From the NCBI GenBank assembly GCA_963556145.1, contig OY744467.1:1302001-1366000 (forward strand): a stretch of 64,000 nt of DNA. Reading direction: 5' to 3'. The DNA is from Hygrocybe punicea (Eukaryota; Basidiomycota; Agaricomycetes; Agaricales; Hygrophoraceae). Position 1 is the first letter of the stretch. Each line of letters starts with the position of its first letter. Below, one piece after another: positions 43,698 through 56,344 of this stretch. The notes under the pieces are model-generated. The model saw only the letters and a program-made list of their open reading frames with translations, was not told the origin of the DNA and searched no databases. Made by a program: the position numbers and the translations under genes.

Positions 43698-44339
43698 TGA
43701 CGTTCCACGTGCACTTTTATTATTTGCGCGATAGAGGCTGCGCGATCGCGCGAATTGGAACCGCGCGGTTTCACAAGGTACACAGACTTTCTTTTTTTGG
43801 CATTTCTGTGCGTCTGTGGGGCCATTTGGGGAGAATAATACATTTAATTTATTTCTACCTGTATACTTAGAGTGTTTTAGTCAACTATTAGCTATATTCC
43901 AGCAAGCTTTGTGCAATACGAAGCAGACTCTAACTCCGAGCGAGAAATCAACAAGCTGCCTGTTTTGGTTGCAACAATCATGTGATATCAAATTTGATAT
44001 GAGTTGTCATCGTGATGGCCTGGCCAATGATCGGATCGTGCAATCAAATCTCTACATCACGAAGCTTGCCCAAAATAGGAAATCCAAAATTAGCGGTCAT
44101 GCTCACCGAGGCTGCTTTGTGCCCACAAAGCTTGCTGAAATATAGCTAATAGTTGACTAAAACACTCTAAGTATACAGGTAGAAATAAATTAAATGTACT
44201 ATTCACCCCAAATGGCCCCACAGACGCACAGCAATGCCAAAAAAACAAAGTCCGTGTACTTTGTGAAACCGCGCAGTTCCAATTCGCGCGATCGCGCAGC
44301 CTCTATCGCGCAAATAATAAAAGTGCACGTGGAGCGTCA
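43698..44339. mobile_element. Palindromic element B, about 640 bp
   Basis: Ends match element A. The arms contain CGCGATCGCGCGAATTGGAAC and a shared TTTAATTTATTTCTACCTG stretch with inverted partners about 43700-43910 and 44130-44339. The central ~220 bp is unpaired (ACTAACTCCGAGC to GGTCATGCTCACC) and shows no gene. Confidence 0.75.
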
Positions 44340-45342
44340 TACTTGATGACTTTTTTGAGAATACTAGCCGACTCGGCCTTTGCGATTTTAACCTGAAAGA
44401 CGTGTGTATAATCATCGCCGTGAACGAGACAGTTAAGGTCTGCATTGGGAAATGAGCCCAGATGGGTTGGTAATGAGAACAAGATGAAACATGGACGTAG
44501 CCAGCCACAATGATAGTTCAGAATGGCAGCGACGATGAGCCACTCAAACTCACCAATAGTCGGACATTCTACAACGATGTGAAGGTACTCATCCTTCGGC
44601 ACATCAGTGAACACCTGGGAGAGTCGTTGCCGCGCTCTCAACTTCTGAACGCCTTCGAAGCCATCTTCCAGCTTGAGAGAATCTTCAAAATCCTGGTTCA
44701 TGTCGAAGCCGACCTGTCAAAGTGTCAGAATGAGCTCGCGATATCATCGACTCACGCCAATAAAAAGTGTTCACCTTCCACAGAACGAGAGTGACTGCAG
44801 GAACATGATCGAAAGCGGTTTTCTTCTTCTCCTTGATCGCCTCCCTGAGAGTGCTGACGGCTTCTGTATCAGCAATCTTGACCACAAAGACACGCTCTGT
44901 GTGTCATCGCCGAAGACCCAGCAGTTGAGTTCTAGAGTCCGAGACATGACGAGTGGCAGTCATCTTATACACAGGGTGCGCAGTAGCATACTATGTCACA
45001 CAGTATCTTGAAAGTACTTGACAAGTATACTAAATATTATTACCATAACATTCAACATGGTATTGTAATAGTATTTAGACATAAACTACAATACTTGTGC
45101 CCAAATTCATCTGAAGGTATGAAGGCAAATGAGACTTATACCTTTTCAATAACATCAAGCCTTTTGTTTCACTACTTTTACTGTATCTACAGCAAAGTAC
45201 TGTATAGTTCAGATAGAATACTTGCAGCCTAAGATGAATCAAAGTATTAAACTAGTAAGGAAGTTATGCCACTTTCACTACTAGGATACCTTTTGAATCC
45301 TTTCAAGATACAGTGTGAAATAGTATAGTACTGTTGCCATAT

Positions 45343-45480
45343 TGTGGATTTAAGATACTGTGTCAATACTTTTAAGATACTGTTTCAGTACTTTTATTAT
45401 AATAAAAGTATCTTAAAAGTATTGACACAGTATCTTAAATCCACAATATGGCAACAGTACTATACTATTTCACACTGTAT
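45343..45480. repeat. Inner palindrome of the inverted-repeat element
   Basis: ATTGTGGATTTAAGATACTG at the left is matched by its reverse complement at the right, centred near 45411 on TTTTATTATAATAAAA. Nearly perfect. Confidence 0.85.
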
Positions 45481-46241
45481 CTTGATAGGATTCAAAAGGT
45501 ATCCTAATAGTAAAAGTGGCCCAACTTCCTTACTGGTTTAATACTTTGATTCCATCAGGAAATTGAACATGAAATGAGAAAGTCTTATAAGACCTGATCT
45601 GATACATCATAAGTAACATCCAGTATCACTATGATGACAGCCAGGTCAACTCAGATAATTTATGGTTACCTAGATGAAAATACATCACATCAAGCATATT
45701 GATGTCAATGTAGCATTAGTTGCCAACAATGTCTTGACCACTAATTCTGGTATTCATTGGTAACCAATGATATTAGAATATCTGTTATTGACTAATAGGA
45801 GGGGAAAAAATTCTGCCTTTTAACCATTGTCTTTCTCATTCACTTATCTTATAATGGTCTCATGTTAAATCTTCTTGGAATTTATCTGATGTTATCTCAA
45901 GGTCTTAGAATTAATTTTATCTAATCTTATCTCAAGGTCTTGGAAGTTTATCTTATCTCACTTATTGTCTTATTGTCCAATTTGAATGCTTAATATAAGT
46001 GTAAGGATGAAAAATTGAGACATGAACAAGATTTTGTATTTTGTTCAACCCACAGGTGTGCAGCCAAATAGTGCCAACATATGTGTACATATTTATACAG
46101 ACTCCAGGTACAAGAAAGATAGTTACTTGCCAATGGAATGCCAAATCTCAACAGTGTGACCATGCATAGATTTTAATATATCACCACATACAAAATGATT
46201 CCAGTCTTGCAATACCTCTGAGAAGAATTCATCATCTTAAC

Positions 46242-46600
46242 ATCAGAATTACATGACATGATCTTAGAATATCAATGTGATAGCTATAGGAATAGTGTGA
46301 CAATATTGTTATCAGAATTACATGACATGATCTTAGAATATCAATGTGATAGCTATAGGAATAGTGTGACAATATTGTTATCAGAATTACATGACATGAT
46401 CTTAAAATATCAATGTGATAGCTACAGGAATAGTGTGACAATATTGTTATCAGAATTACATGACTTTATCTTAAAATATCAATGTGTTAGCTACAGGAAT
46501 AGTGTGACAATATTGTTGTCAGAATTACATGACTTGATCTTAAAATATCAATGTGATAGCTACAGGAATAGTATGACAATATTGTTATCAGAGTTCTAAA
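46242..46600 (+). repeat. Five tandem 69-bp units and gag-tail fragment beyond
   Basis: Units start at 46242, 46311, 46380, 46449 and 46518 (ATCAGAATTACATGAC...). As 69 is a multiple of 3, they give an open 23-residue repeat that is unlikely to be a gene. The next ~100 bp (46600-46710) resembles the 3' end of the gag-protease element at 15660-15740 (AGCTATCTG...CGTTTTCCTGATG), so this is a captured piece of such an element. Confidence 0.8.
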
Positions 46601-47049
46601 TGGTGATAAGCTTATATATCACTAGATCACATGATATCAGTCAGCTATCTGTTGATAAGATCTGTCTGGAAATCCCTGTGTCTCCACGTTTTCCTGATGT
46701 CATCTTAGGCTGCAAGTATTCTATCCAAACTATACAGTACTTTGCTGTAAATACAGTAAAAGTAGTGAAACAAAAGGCTTGATGTTATTGAAAAGGTATA
46801 AGTCTCATTTGCCTTCATACCTTCAGATGAATTTGAGCACAAGTATTGTAGTTTATGTCTGAATACTGTTACAATACCATGTTGAATGTTATGGTAATAA
46901 TATTTAGTATACTTGTCAAGTACTTTCAAGATACTGTGTGACATGGTATGCTACTGTGCACCCTGTGTATCATTTGCTATGAGTGATATCACTGGACAAA
47001 ATTAAAATGCAAACAGGTGCAGAAACTAGCACCGAAAATCTATCTCCTC

Positions 47050-47212
47050 CTGGAATACGACACCAAAAAATAATTGAACTTTATTCAGCCCTTCACCGAC
47101 ACACATTCTAATTTTTATAGGTTTTACATCTCTCATATTTCCCTCAGCGAGTTTATAATTCGCATTTTATTTTCAGCCATTGTCTCGGTGTCACATGACG
47201 TGAATATCTTCC
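47050..47212 (+). repeat. Diverged half of the palindromic MITE family seen at 22436-22999
   Basis: AAAAAATAATTGAACTTTATTCAGCCCTTCACC-like sequence followed by TCTCATATTTCCCTCAG and GTGTCACATGACGTGAAT matches one arm of the MITE in order. It ends 17 bp upstream of the NKAP start codon, so it forms part of that promoter or leader. Confidence 0.65.
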
Positions 47213-47228
47213 TTTGCTCATAAACTTC

Positions 47229-48457
<1,229 letters not shown>

Positions 48458-48583
48458 TGTGTTATCATCTTTTCCATTATTTACTTTACATCCAGAAAAC
48501 TGTACGACATTGTTCTGATATAAAAAACAATCTAATGTTTAAGTCAAAGCGGTTAATAGGGACTATCCTAATAGGAATAGGTA

Positions 48584-49274
48584 TTAAAGCTCTTCATGAG
48601 GGTGTTTGCTTTCCAAACCAACGAGTTCGACGTCAAACACGAGTGCCGAGTTGGGCGGAATGACGGATCCAAATCCTCGAGCACCTGCATTGATATGGGA
48701 TTAAAATAGGGGAGGGGGAGATATAGAACGGGAAAGCGAACCGTAGGCTTGGTGAGCAGGTATGGTGAGAGTGCGTTTCTCGTTGAGACACATCCCGACG
48801 AGACCATCATCCCATCCTTTGATAACTTGGCCGACACCAACTGTCAGATCAGATAAAATGGTCAAGGACATGCTACAAGTACGACTCGGAGTTCAGGGAG
48901 CATCGCTCACGCGTCAGGGGTAGTGGGCTGCCGCGGTCATGACTATTATATTATATTTGGCGGATCCTCGTGAGTTTCACTACCCAAGGAAGGTTGGAAG
49001 CGTTACAGACCTCGAATCAAATTTATTTCCATTGGAGAATAGTGTCCCTGTCTACGAAGGGCGGGCGGTTATGTGAAGAGAACACATCTGGATACGCATA
49101 GCTGCGACGACTCACGTAGTGTACTTTGATGGAATCACCCTTCTGGGCCTTGGCCGGGCAATCGGCGGGGAGGTGGGTTGTGTCGATTTGGAGAACCTGA
49201 GGTTGTTCGCCTTCAGCAGAGGCGACAGCAACGGCGGCAAAGAGGAGACACGAGAGCCACGTATAAAATCTCAT
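48584..49274 (-). CDS. FKBP2-type ER peptidyl-prolyl cis-trans isomerase
   Basis: Five exons in phase: 49274-49116, 49051-49011, 48942-48911, 48840-48742, 48684-48584 (143 residues). A signal peptide ([20 protein letters not shown]) leads to the FKBP fold: [41 protein letters not shown], then [20 protein letters not shown] and ALVFDVELV. It catalyses proline isomerisation of secretory proteins in the ER lumen and would bind FK506. The C-terminus is HEEL, an HDEL-like retention signal. Intact. A decayed copy of its first exon lies at 55069-55171. Confidence 0.92.
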
Positions 49275-50290
49275 CGTTTTAGAGTGATGTTCACTAATAG
49301 TAATAGGTTGACAAATAAGTTGCGTAAGGGACGAGCAAATGTCACATCTGTGTCACGCCAATTGATTTATTTGATTTAATTTTTCTCCACTATCAGCTTT
49401 TTTCGAACTGTTGCTCAGCACTCGCCGGCAGCTGCTACATTGCGTAGCAGCATAGTCTCTGTCAAGATGGGAAAAAGGAAAGGTCGCAATGTCTCCGTAC
49501 CCGTTCTAGCCCCATCATCATCTAGGCCTGTGGTTGACGAAAATCATCCCTCGAGCAATGACACATCTTTTTGCCTCAACTGTGTCATTGAAGGCGACAG
49601 CTCCATGTTTGATGTCACTGTCTCTAAATCCAGCAAAATCACAACCTTGAAGGAACTTGTTCACGAGAAGGGCAAGAATGGCATCCTCAGCAACATTGAT
49701 GCCAAAGATCTCATCCTTTTGAAGGTAAATTCATTCGAAGCAGACTTTGTGGTTCACTTGTATATGCTCTGGAAGGTTGATATCAATCTCAAAACTGTAG
49801 ATGAAGATAATCTTCTGGAAATCGGAGTCACAAAGGACGATCAAGGCGTACACAAGTTGAAGGAGTGGGATTTTGTATATGACTATTGGTCTAAGCAGCC
49901 TCAAGATTGTACAGTGCACATATTTGTGAAGACCCCAGCTACCAGTGAGTGGATATCTGTTCCTCTAGATTATCAGCACTGACAGATGTCCGTCATGTTC
50001 ATGCCTACCCACCTTTTTGCTGCTCTCCATACTTGGTTAATGTTCATGCATGTTGATGCCTTGCTTGCTCCCTTGTTTGCTGTTGTTCTTGCTATCGTCC
50101 CCCTAGTGTTGCCGAAGTTCAGTTCGGTCTGGTTCCGACCCTTTTTGGCGGAACCGCGAACTGAACTTCGGGTCTGGTTTGGCGCATGGCCAAACCCGGA
50201 CCCAGACGGCGTCGAACTGTCTCTTCGCGTTCGGTCTGGGTTCAGACGTGGTCTGAAACCCAGACCGAGGTGGGCTCACCCTGTCCGTTC

Positions 50291-50344
50291 TCCTCGCGAA
50301 TGGCAGGCGCGTATCAATAGATACGGCGCTGCACTTCGCGAGGT
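50291..50344. repeat. Hairpin module, copy 7
   Basis: TCCTCGCGAATGGCAG ... GTATCAATAGATAC ... CACTTCGCGAGG, centred near 50317. The core changed from GTCAATTGAC to GTATCAATAGATAC with both sides altered compatibly, so pairing is retained. Confidence 0.8.
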
Positions 50345-50499
50345 AGATGGGTGCGGGGGAGCCCTCCGGTGTCCCCAAGGGATGTGGAGGGACGGGGGGT
50401 CTTGTCCCGTGGTCCCTGCGTGGCATTGCCGGCGCTGCTGCTGCCAACCGTTGTCCTCGTCGGGGCGGTGGTATGGTTGTGGTGGTGTTGCTGCCACGG

Positions 50500-50960
50500 C
50501 TGCTGCTGCTGCTGCTGCTGCTGTTGCCGCCGTTGCTACTGTTGCCGCCGTTGCTGCTGATACTGCTGCTGCCGTCGTTGCTGCCGTCGTTGCTGCCACT
50601 GCCGGCGCTGCTCCTGCTGCCGTCGCCGTTGCTGCTGCCGCTGCTGCTGCTGTTGCCGTTGCCGCTGCCGCTGTTGCTGCTGCTGCTGCTGCTGCTGTTG
50701 CCGCTGTTGCTGCCGTCATTGCTGCCGTCGTTGCTGCCATCGTTGCTGCCGCTGCCGGCGCTGCTCCTGCTGCCGTCGCCGTTGCTGCTGCCACTGCTGC
50801 CACTGCTGTCGTGGCTGTTGCTGCTGCCGCTGCCGTTGCCGTTGCCGTTGCCACTGCTGCTGCTGCCGGCATTGCTGCTGCTGCTGCTGGCTGTCGTGGT
50901 TGTCGTTGCCGTTGTTGTTGCCGCTGGTGGTGGTGGTGGTGGTGGTGGTGGTGTTGCAGC
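50500..50960 (+). repeat. CTG/CCG trinucleotide tract in the hAT element
   Basis: Interrupted GCTGCTGCTGTTGCC runs ending in a GGT run at 50925-50952. It opens poly-Ala/Leu/Ser frames on both strands, which are not genes. It is similar in kind to the tracts at 3535 and 6200. Confidence 0.85.
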
Positions 50961-53900
50961 TGTCGCGCGTCCGTTGGCATTGGGTTGGCGTTGGGTGGTC
51001 ATCTCGCAGCCGTGGGTGTGGTCACACTGTGGTCGCGGTCGAGCTTCCTGTAGCAGGCAACATTAGTAAAGTTCAGGAAAGTAAAATACGTACCTGTGTT
51101 CATGAACGCGACATTGTGTCGCGTTCATTGGCCTTGCGTTGTTGCGTGTTGGTGAAGAAAGCTACCTGTAACGGTCACATGATACCGTTTAACACGAAAA
51201 AGTAAGTAAAGGAATGCGAAAAATAAATGAAATAAATACCTTAAAAATATCCGCGTTCGCGGTTTGGACGCGGTTTGGAGCCATTCAGGAAATCCGGCAG
51301 GCCTCGAAACCCGGAACTGAACCCGTGGTCCGGTTCAGCACTTGGCTGAACTTAGACTGAACCTAGGGTTCGGTTCGGGGTTTGAACCGGGTTCGGCTAG
51401 GTTCGGAACCGAACTACGGCAACACTACGTTTCCCTATGAACTGGTAATGCCAATGCCACAACATCTCTCGACCACAGTACAGGGTTTGTTCCACTTACG
51501 AGTATTGTTGGCCGTGCTTCCCTAATCTTTTGAAACTTGCTTTGTCATAGATCAGCATGCTTCTAAACGAGCTTGTTTAGATTACAACCGACCGCCGTGG
51601 ACTCCGCCGTCTGGCAAGACCCAAGCTGTACCAAATCAAAATGAAGGCAATGCTCAGTCATGTGTCTTTTAATTGTGACAATGCTTGAACTTTGTTGAGC
51701 AGATTCACCCCCGAGGCTACAAAAAAATGAAATGGAAGCTGCGATGGTCAAGGCATTCGAACCCTTCAAAGAGGCTATCCAGTGCCTGGCTACAGGGAAA
51801 TTAGATGGATACTTTGATTCTGCCATGCACGAGGGGGATGTTCGGACAGTCTTCTCGACAAACCCAATCCTTCTCATTCATGATCTCGGCAAGTACGCGA
51901 AACGGGAGCGAATTGACAAGTTGTTTGCTCTTGATACCACGTGTGTGATTTTCAACATTTCCTACATGATGGAGCTGATCCTGGCCCTGGACCCTGAAGC
52001 CATTTGTTCAACACCTCCGGTGCAGGTAAAACTTGTCTTTGCCTCGATGGTCTGTGTCAGCATTGGGGAATTTATATTACATGCAAAGGTGCTCGCAAGG
52101 AGCTTGCATCTGGCTCACTGGACTTCACGACGGCAACTGAATTATTGCTGTCAATGAGTACTTGGAACCTAGGCAAGGACGCAGGCGCCCTTCAGAAAAA
52201 CGCGCAAGCTGCAAATCGTGTTTTTGCGATGTTATTGTGTGCACGCATCTTCGTCCTTAAACAATTTGTGGACCTTCTCCCACCGGGGACAGACCCGGAG
52301 AAAGCTCGAAAGCGATGGGTTCTTCTCCAGGCCATGCCAAAGTGTTTGAGTTTGTCGCGGAAGTCTCCTGCTTCTGACATTTTTGCCACGGTCTTGGAGG
52401 GTCTTCGTTATGCTGACACCTCGCTCATGCTAGGCATTGCTCGTACCGTGCTTGATAATCTCTTCGATGATCATGAACTCTTCTCCCACAACTCCACTTT
52501 CTTCGCTGTGATAGACGAGGCCCAAGTAGCTGCGGATCACCTCAAAGACTTTTTTCCCTCCACTACCACAGACTTCGTTCTTCGCCCGATCCTTCACGAG
52601 CTGTATAGGTTCTTTGACAGCTCTGGGCTGTTTCAAGGGATTATCATTGCTGGGACTGGACTGTCGATTGAGATGGTAAAGGGTGCACTGCAGACACTTT
52701 CTGCAAAGAACATGGGACAAAGCCAGATTATGTGGGTTTTTACTGACACTGGGCGCTGGAACGATGAGTATTCACAAGAGGATTATGTCTGCTGGTATCT
52801 CAAATTCTCTGATACTGACTCCGATCGGTGGTTAATGGACTGTATTAAATATTGGTTTTCTGGGCGGTTCGTTTGTTCTCGGTAATGTTTGATGGACTGC
52901 TGATACTGTAAACTTCTAGCTACCGTGTCATGGCTAGCCTCATTGAGCTTTTACTCCACCCAGAAGATGTCCCACGCCACCGTGTCCTGACTGCTTTCAC
53001 TAAACACCTGACTGGGTTCACAATTCTAGATGCAACTGATTTGGAGAGCAAAGAGGGTCCCATTTCAGAGGAGTTAATGACTAAGATGCAGGGTTATGGA
53101 TGTCTCATTCAGGCGGACCGGCTTTTCCGCAGACTCGATGGTGAGCATCGTGTTTTCAGACCAATTTGGGGCTTCTTTGGTAACCTGTATCTCAGGAGCA
53201 AGAGAACATTTGATCCAATGCTTGGTCAATGTTCTCATGCGCTGGAGAATCGGAAGTCAAGCAACATCAATTCCCATTGAAAATAACGTGCACATGTTAA
53301 TTCGGCTGCAAGTGGGCCATCTCAACATCCGTACTGAGGATGAGTTCGATGCCAACAGTAACTTCCCTGTGTACATCAATGAGCCTTTGGTTGTTCTATC
53401 TCTCAGTTCGATTTTTGAGAAGTGCATGTGGATGATGAGAATACAGTGGATCTGGAACTCGCTCGGCACTGCTCGCAACAGATTGTCCCTTGGTTTTATA
53501 GCAGAAGAACTAGCGCTGCTGGTGCTGATGGAGGAATTTGGTGGCAAGTTCACAACTCTAGGCAAAGTCTTCCATTTCGCCTTGTCATCACTGCTGGCAT
53601 CAAGGAAGGTTACATTGGTCTCACTGAAGCAGAATGCCCATGGTATAATGCAGTCCTGCGGAGTGTCATGGCAGACAGGCTGTTCTGATAGCTTTGGGCT
53701 CAAGGCCGGGAATCCCACAGACGTTCTTAGATTCTTAGAGGATCCAGATGGGAAACCTTTTCTTTTTCCGGACAACCACATGGGCCCAGACCTGATCTGT
53801 TTCCTACAGGATCAGGAGACAATGGAATTAGTTGTGGTTGCTCTACAATCAAAAATTTCCCCTCATGTTGATGCAGAGACTTGGATAAAGGCTGTCAACT

Positions 53901-54329
53901 CCATTATGCCAGAGTTTTTCTACATGATCGTGGTGTGTTTAGATCCTGATGTGCCTGATCTGACACTAATATGCTTACAGAAAGATGGGCAGAGAGGTCA
54001 ATATGCCCCTGTGTCATACCCTGGCCTCTTGAATGAGGTGGGTGCATTCTGGAAAACCACGTTAGGGCCTGGGGTATATCAAGATGTGACAAATGTATAC
54101 CGAACAAAACTCCATAGCTCAACACTCGCTAATGAGGCAGCTGCTTCATTGCCACAACGCAAGACACCCCAGTTTCTATGCATCCTTGCTTCACCTGATG
54201 ATGATCAGCAACATCGTTTAGATGGATCAGGCATCTCTGCAGTCTTGAGGTGGAGCAATGTGAAGGAATATGTTGGATCAATGGCTGATGTTGTAAAAAT
54301 GAAGCAGCTGGGGCCTGTACAGTAATATG

Positions 54330-55068
54330 TGTAGTTTTTTGAACTGATCACAATTAGTTGTTGACAATGGATCTTACAAGCTCTATTATCTATCTATCAA
54401 TCTGTAGTTAAGGAGAGCTGGGTAGTGTTGCCTCAACTTGGTGGGTCAGGAAAAGCTGATCCTGGGGGTGGATTGTGAGAGGGTGGGCACTGTTTGGAAT
54501 GTCATTATTGGGCAAAGAAATTTTCAATAAATTACAGCCTTATTCTACACTATGTACATTACATTGTCCCCCACCAAAAGAAGTCCTCAAAAGAGGTTGC
54601 TAAGGCACATGGAATGTGGGCAAGTTGAGGATGGTTCAGAGTTGTGGCTCAAATTTGGACTGAGATTGAAATCCAGAGCCAAAGTGTTTACACTCAGACA
54701 AACCCAAAACCTTCTTCTCATCAACCTTCACCTTCCACTGCTGACCTCCTGCAAGCTCTCTGGGTGCTCACACAGGACTCAAGTGAAAATGTTCTGGATA
54801 TTGAAGGATCAGACTGTCTACTACATTGGGAAGCCACTGACTAAGGTCAACTGTGTGAACTAGGTCATGTGACAGCCCACTGCTCCAAAACTTTCCCATG
54901 TCTCTCTATTGGTCCTCAGGTCCACATGGGTGAGTTATCACAAGTGTTTCAAGGTCCAGTCCATAGGAGGATCCAACTGGACTGAGCTGCAAAAAGACTG
55001 GACCACCGGTTGCAGTTGTGCTAATTTTAGAAAATTTCGGTTGTGGGTGCATTAGCTCATTATTTTGA
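54330..55068. other. No gene recognised
   Basis: CpG-poor sequence. A frame at 54552-54863 has no recognisable domain. It may be decayed repeat. Confidence 0.4.
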
Positions 55069-55171
55069 GGGAACCTGAGGTTGTTTGCCTTCAGCAGGGG
55101 TGACAGCAATGGCAGCAAAGAGGAGACATGAGAGCCACATATAAAATCTCATCGTTTTAGAGTGATGTTCA
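55069..55171 (-). pseudogene. Decayed copy of the first exon of the FKBP2-type gene
   Basis: About 103 bp match 49191-49293 of the functional gene (signal-peptide coding part, start codon and some leader). Six of seven CpG sites in the source are TpG or CpA here; only one other substitution and a small length change are evident. Flanking sequence does not match, so it is a small ectopic duplication. Confidence 0.85.
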
Positions 55172-56344
55172 AGAATTTATTACAGCTATTTCTGAAAAAA
55201 TGTGGTGAAAGGGTGCACTGCGGTAATGTGAACAGAATCAAATACCAACTCTACCACAGTGCTGTACGAATTCTGAGGGGTTCAATCTCAATCCAAAAGG
55301 TTAATAAAAATACTCAGAGGTGCTCTGGATAGTGGCGATGATGTTTCTGATGTGCGCGATGTGTGCGATGTGCACTGGAGTGGTCCCAAGGGACCTCTCA
55401 GGATCGGGGATGGAATCGCACGGAATAGCTGAGGTGGATGGGATGGATGGACAAGATCAACTCACTACCACATCAGGAACTGCTACTGACTAAGGAAGAG
55501 GTCACGTGATGTGCCAGGCACAACTACTACAACGCGGTGTGTGCGAAACAGTCGGCGATGTTTTCGGTGTATATGTAGCACTTTGTAGAAGGAACGCAAA
55601 GTTTAATAGAGCATAGCAGAGCTATCGCATGGACAGCGCAGTAAAGAGGTGATATGATAGACTGGAATCGGGGGTATACAAGACGTCTCTCTAGTATGTA
55701 AACTATAGGGGGTATTTATGTGAAGTTGGTTGTTAGGACAATAAAGGGTGAAGAAGGCAAGACAAATAGATGGTGCATGATGGAACTATGGTGCAATAGG
55801 GATGAAATGGAACTGAAACAAAGGGTATAGCACCATGCGAAGCAATTTCCAAAATATCTAGAGGATAGGAGCTATAATGTTTGAAATAAGTGAAACATGT
55901 CGCATAAAGACTTCCCTGGAACCGGAACGGAATCAGAATGGAATAGGGTGAATGGTATAAGCGTGGGTGATGTCGGAGAGGCTCGAAATATGTTTCTGAA
56001 GGGGCCAAAGAGCTCCAAAGAAAATCGCCGTAATGTCAAAGTATCACCCATATTGCGCGCATATCGCAGTCGCATCGCAATGGAGATACATATAAATCAG
56101 GATGTTTCGCAATGAATTGCAGCATGTCAAGGCTAGAATAGGTCCAATAGAACATTTCCATGCTTAGGGATGTGTGCTGCATATCAGTGGAATCCAACTT
56201 TCAAAAAAAATCTTTGTTTGGTAGGCACCGGGACCCCAAGACCCCATCCCAACTAGACAGGGAGATGACAGTAGGTAGATACATGAGTATAAAGATTATA
56301 AGACCATGGAAATAATAATAATACTTGAACGGATTGCAGCACTG
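55172..56344. other. No gene recognised; possible old LTR-like sequence
   Basis: AT-rich with islands such as GATGTGCGCGATGTGTGCGATGTG (55350-55373 region). A TATATACA-like motif and frequent short minus-strand frames occur. I could not delimit an element. Confidence 0.3.

Larger units (their letters stand above)
41852..44339. mobile_element. Composite of two palindromic MITE-like elements inside CRN gene A
   Basis: The outer ends TGACGCTCCACGTGCACTTT are inverted at 41852 and 44339, each flanked by TA, and interrupt the CRN frame. Internally it consists of element A (41852-43679) and element B (43698-44339), each a palindrome with the same ends and each bounded by TA, separated by 18 nt. 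TA duplication suggests mobilisation by a Tc1/mariner-type transposase. No coding capacity is evident. Confidence 0.75.
38928..44947 (-). pseudogene. Crinkler (CRN) effector-like gene A, disrupted
   Basis: Starts at ATG 44947. Two CRN ubiquitin-like header domains lie in tandem: the first in exons 44947-44775 and 44713-44554 (LNCWVFGDD, AFDHVPAVTLVLWK), the second from 44439 (LNCLVHGDD). The second is interrupted at 44341 and resumes at 41851 (RPAFDHVPADTLELW). Then come LPEVFYQFTSSG and SRIHGYQVKERPS segments and a P-loop NTPase (SSGMGKSRTVD near 41210, Walker-B-like FLYFDEAHEL near 40520, sensor-like FLSTTSS near 40390). A helical region containing LELKLVESHLRVPF ends near 38930. Breaks: a 2-nt shift near 44888, the 2.5-kb insertion, shifts near 41235, 40910 and 39540, and TAG near 39632. 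CRN proteins act as host- or competitor-directed effectors in other fungi. This copy cannot make one. Confidence 0.7.
44962..46978. mobile_element. Long inverted-repeat element next to the CRN gene A start
   Basis: Ends of about 270 bp are inverted copies: ACACAGGGTGCGCAGTAGCA at the left and its reverse complement near 46955-46978, continuing through CAGTATCTTGAAAGTACTTG and CTTGCAGCCTAAGATGA. The element starts about 15 bp upstream of the CRN gene A start codon, so it replaced that promoter. The interior holds a second palindrome (45343-45480), AT-rich filler, 69-bp repeats and a gag-tail fragment. The target duplication was not resolved. Confidence 0.75.
50104..51427. mobile_element. Non-autonomous hAT element inside CRN gene B
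   Basis: Ends TAGTGTTGCCGAAGTTC and, inverted, TAGTGTTGCCGTAGTTC, typical hAT termini. The 8-bp duplication is CGTCCCCC (50096-50103) and CGTTTCCC (51428-51435): 6 of 8 match and both differences are C/T transitions. GGTTCGG-type subterminal repeats follow. The interior holds a hairpin module (50291-50344), CTG/CCG tracts (50500-50900), GTG repeats, and on the minus strand an intron-like GTACGT (near 51093) to CTACAG (near 51051) with a CTAAT branch site. No transposase. Confidence 0.85.
49467..54325 (+). pseudogene. Crinkler (CRN) effector-like gene B, disrupted by a hAT element
   Basis: Starts at ATG 49467 (MGKRKGRN). A CRN ubiquitin-like header runs through FCLNCVIEGDSSMFDVTVSK and ILSNIDAKDLILLK, with an in-frame-length intron at 49725-49775 and a donor GTGAGT near 49940. 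A hAT element occupies 50104-51427. Downstream come a P-loop (TSGAGKTCLCLDGL near 52015, Walker B FFAVIDEAQ near 52505), an intron near 52883-52920, and a C-terminal nuclease-like part (GPDLICFLQ then VVVALQSK near 53790-53860; the PD-(D/E)xK Lys environment is altered). Frames change near 52000 and 53230. This CR-NTPase-nuclease layout is known for CRN effectors. The copy is inactive. Confidence 0.7.

Noticed and set aside
46242..46600. CRISPR-like regular repeats
   Set aside because: Units are contiguous without variable spacers and the genome is eukaryotic; it is a minisatellite.
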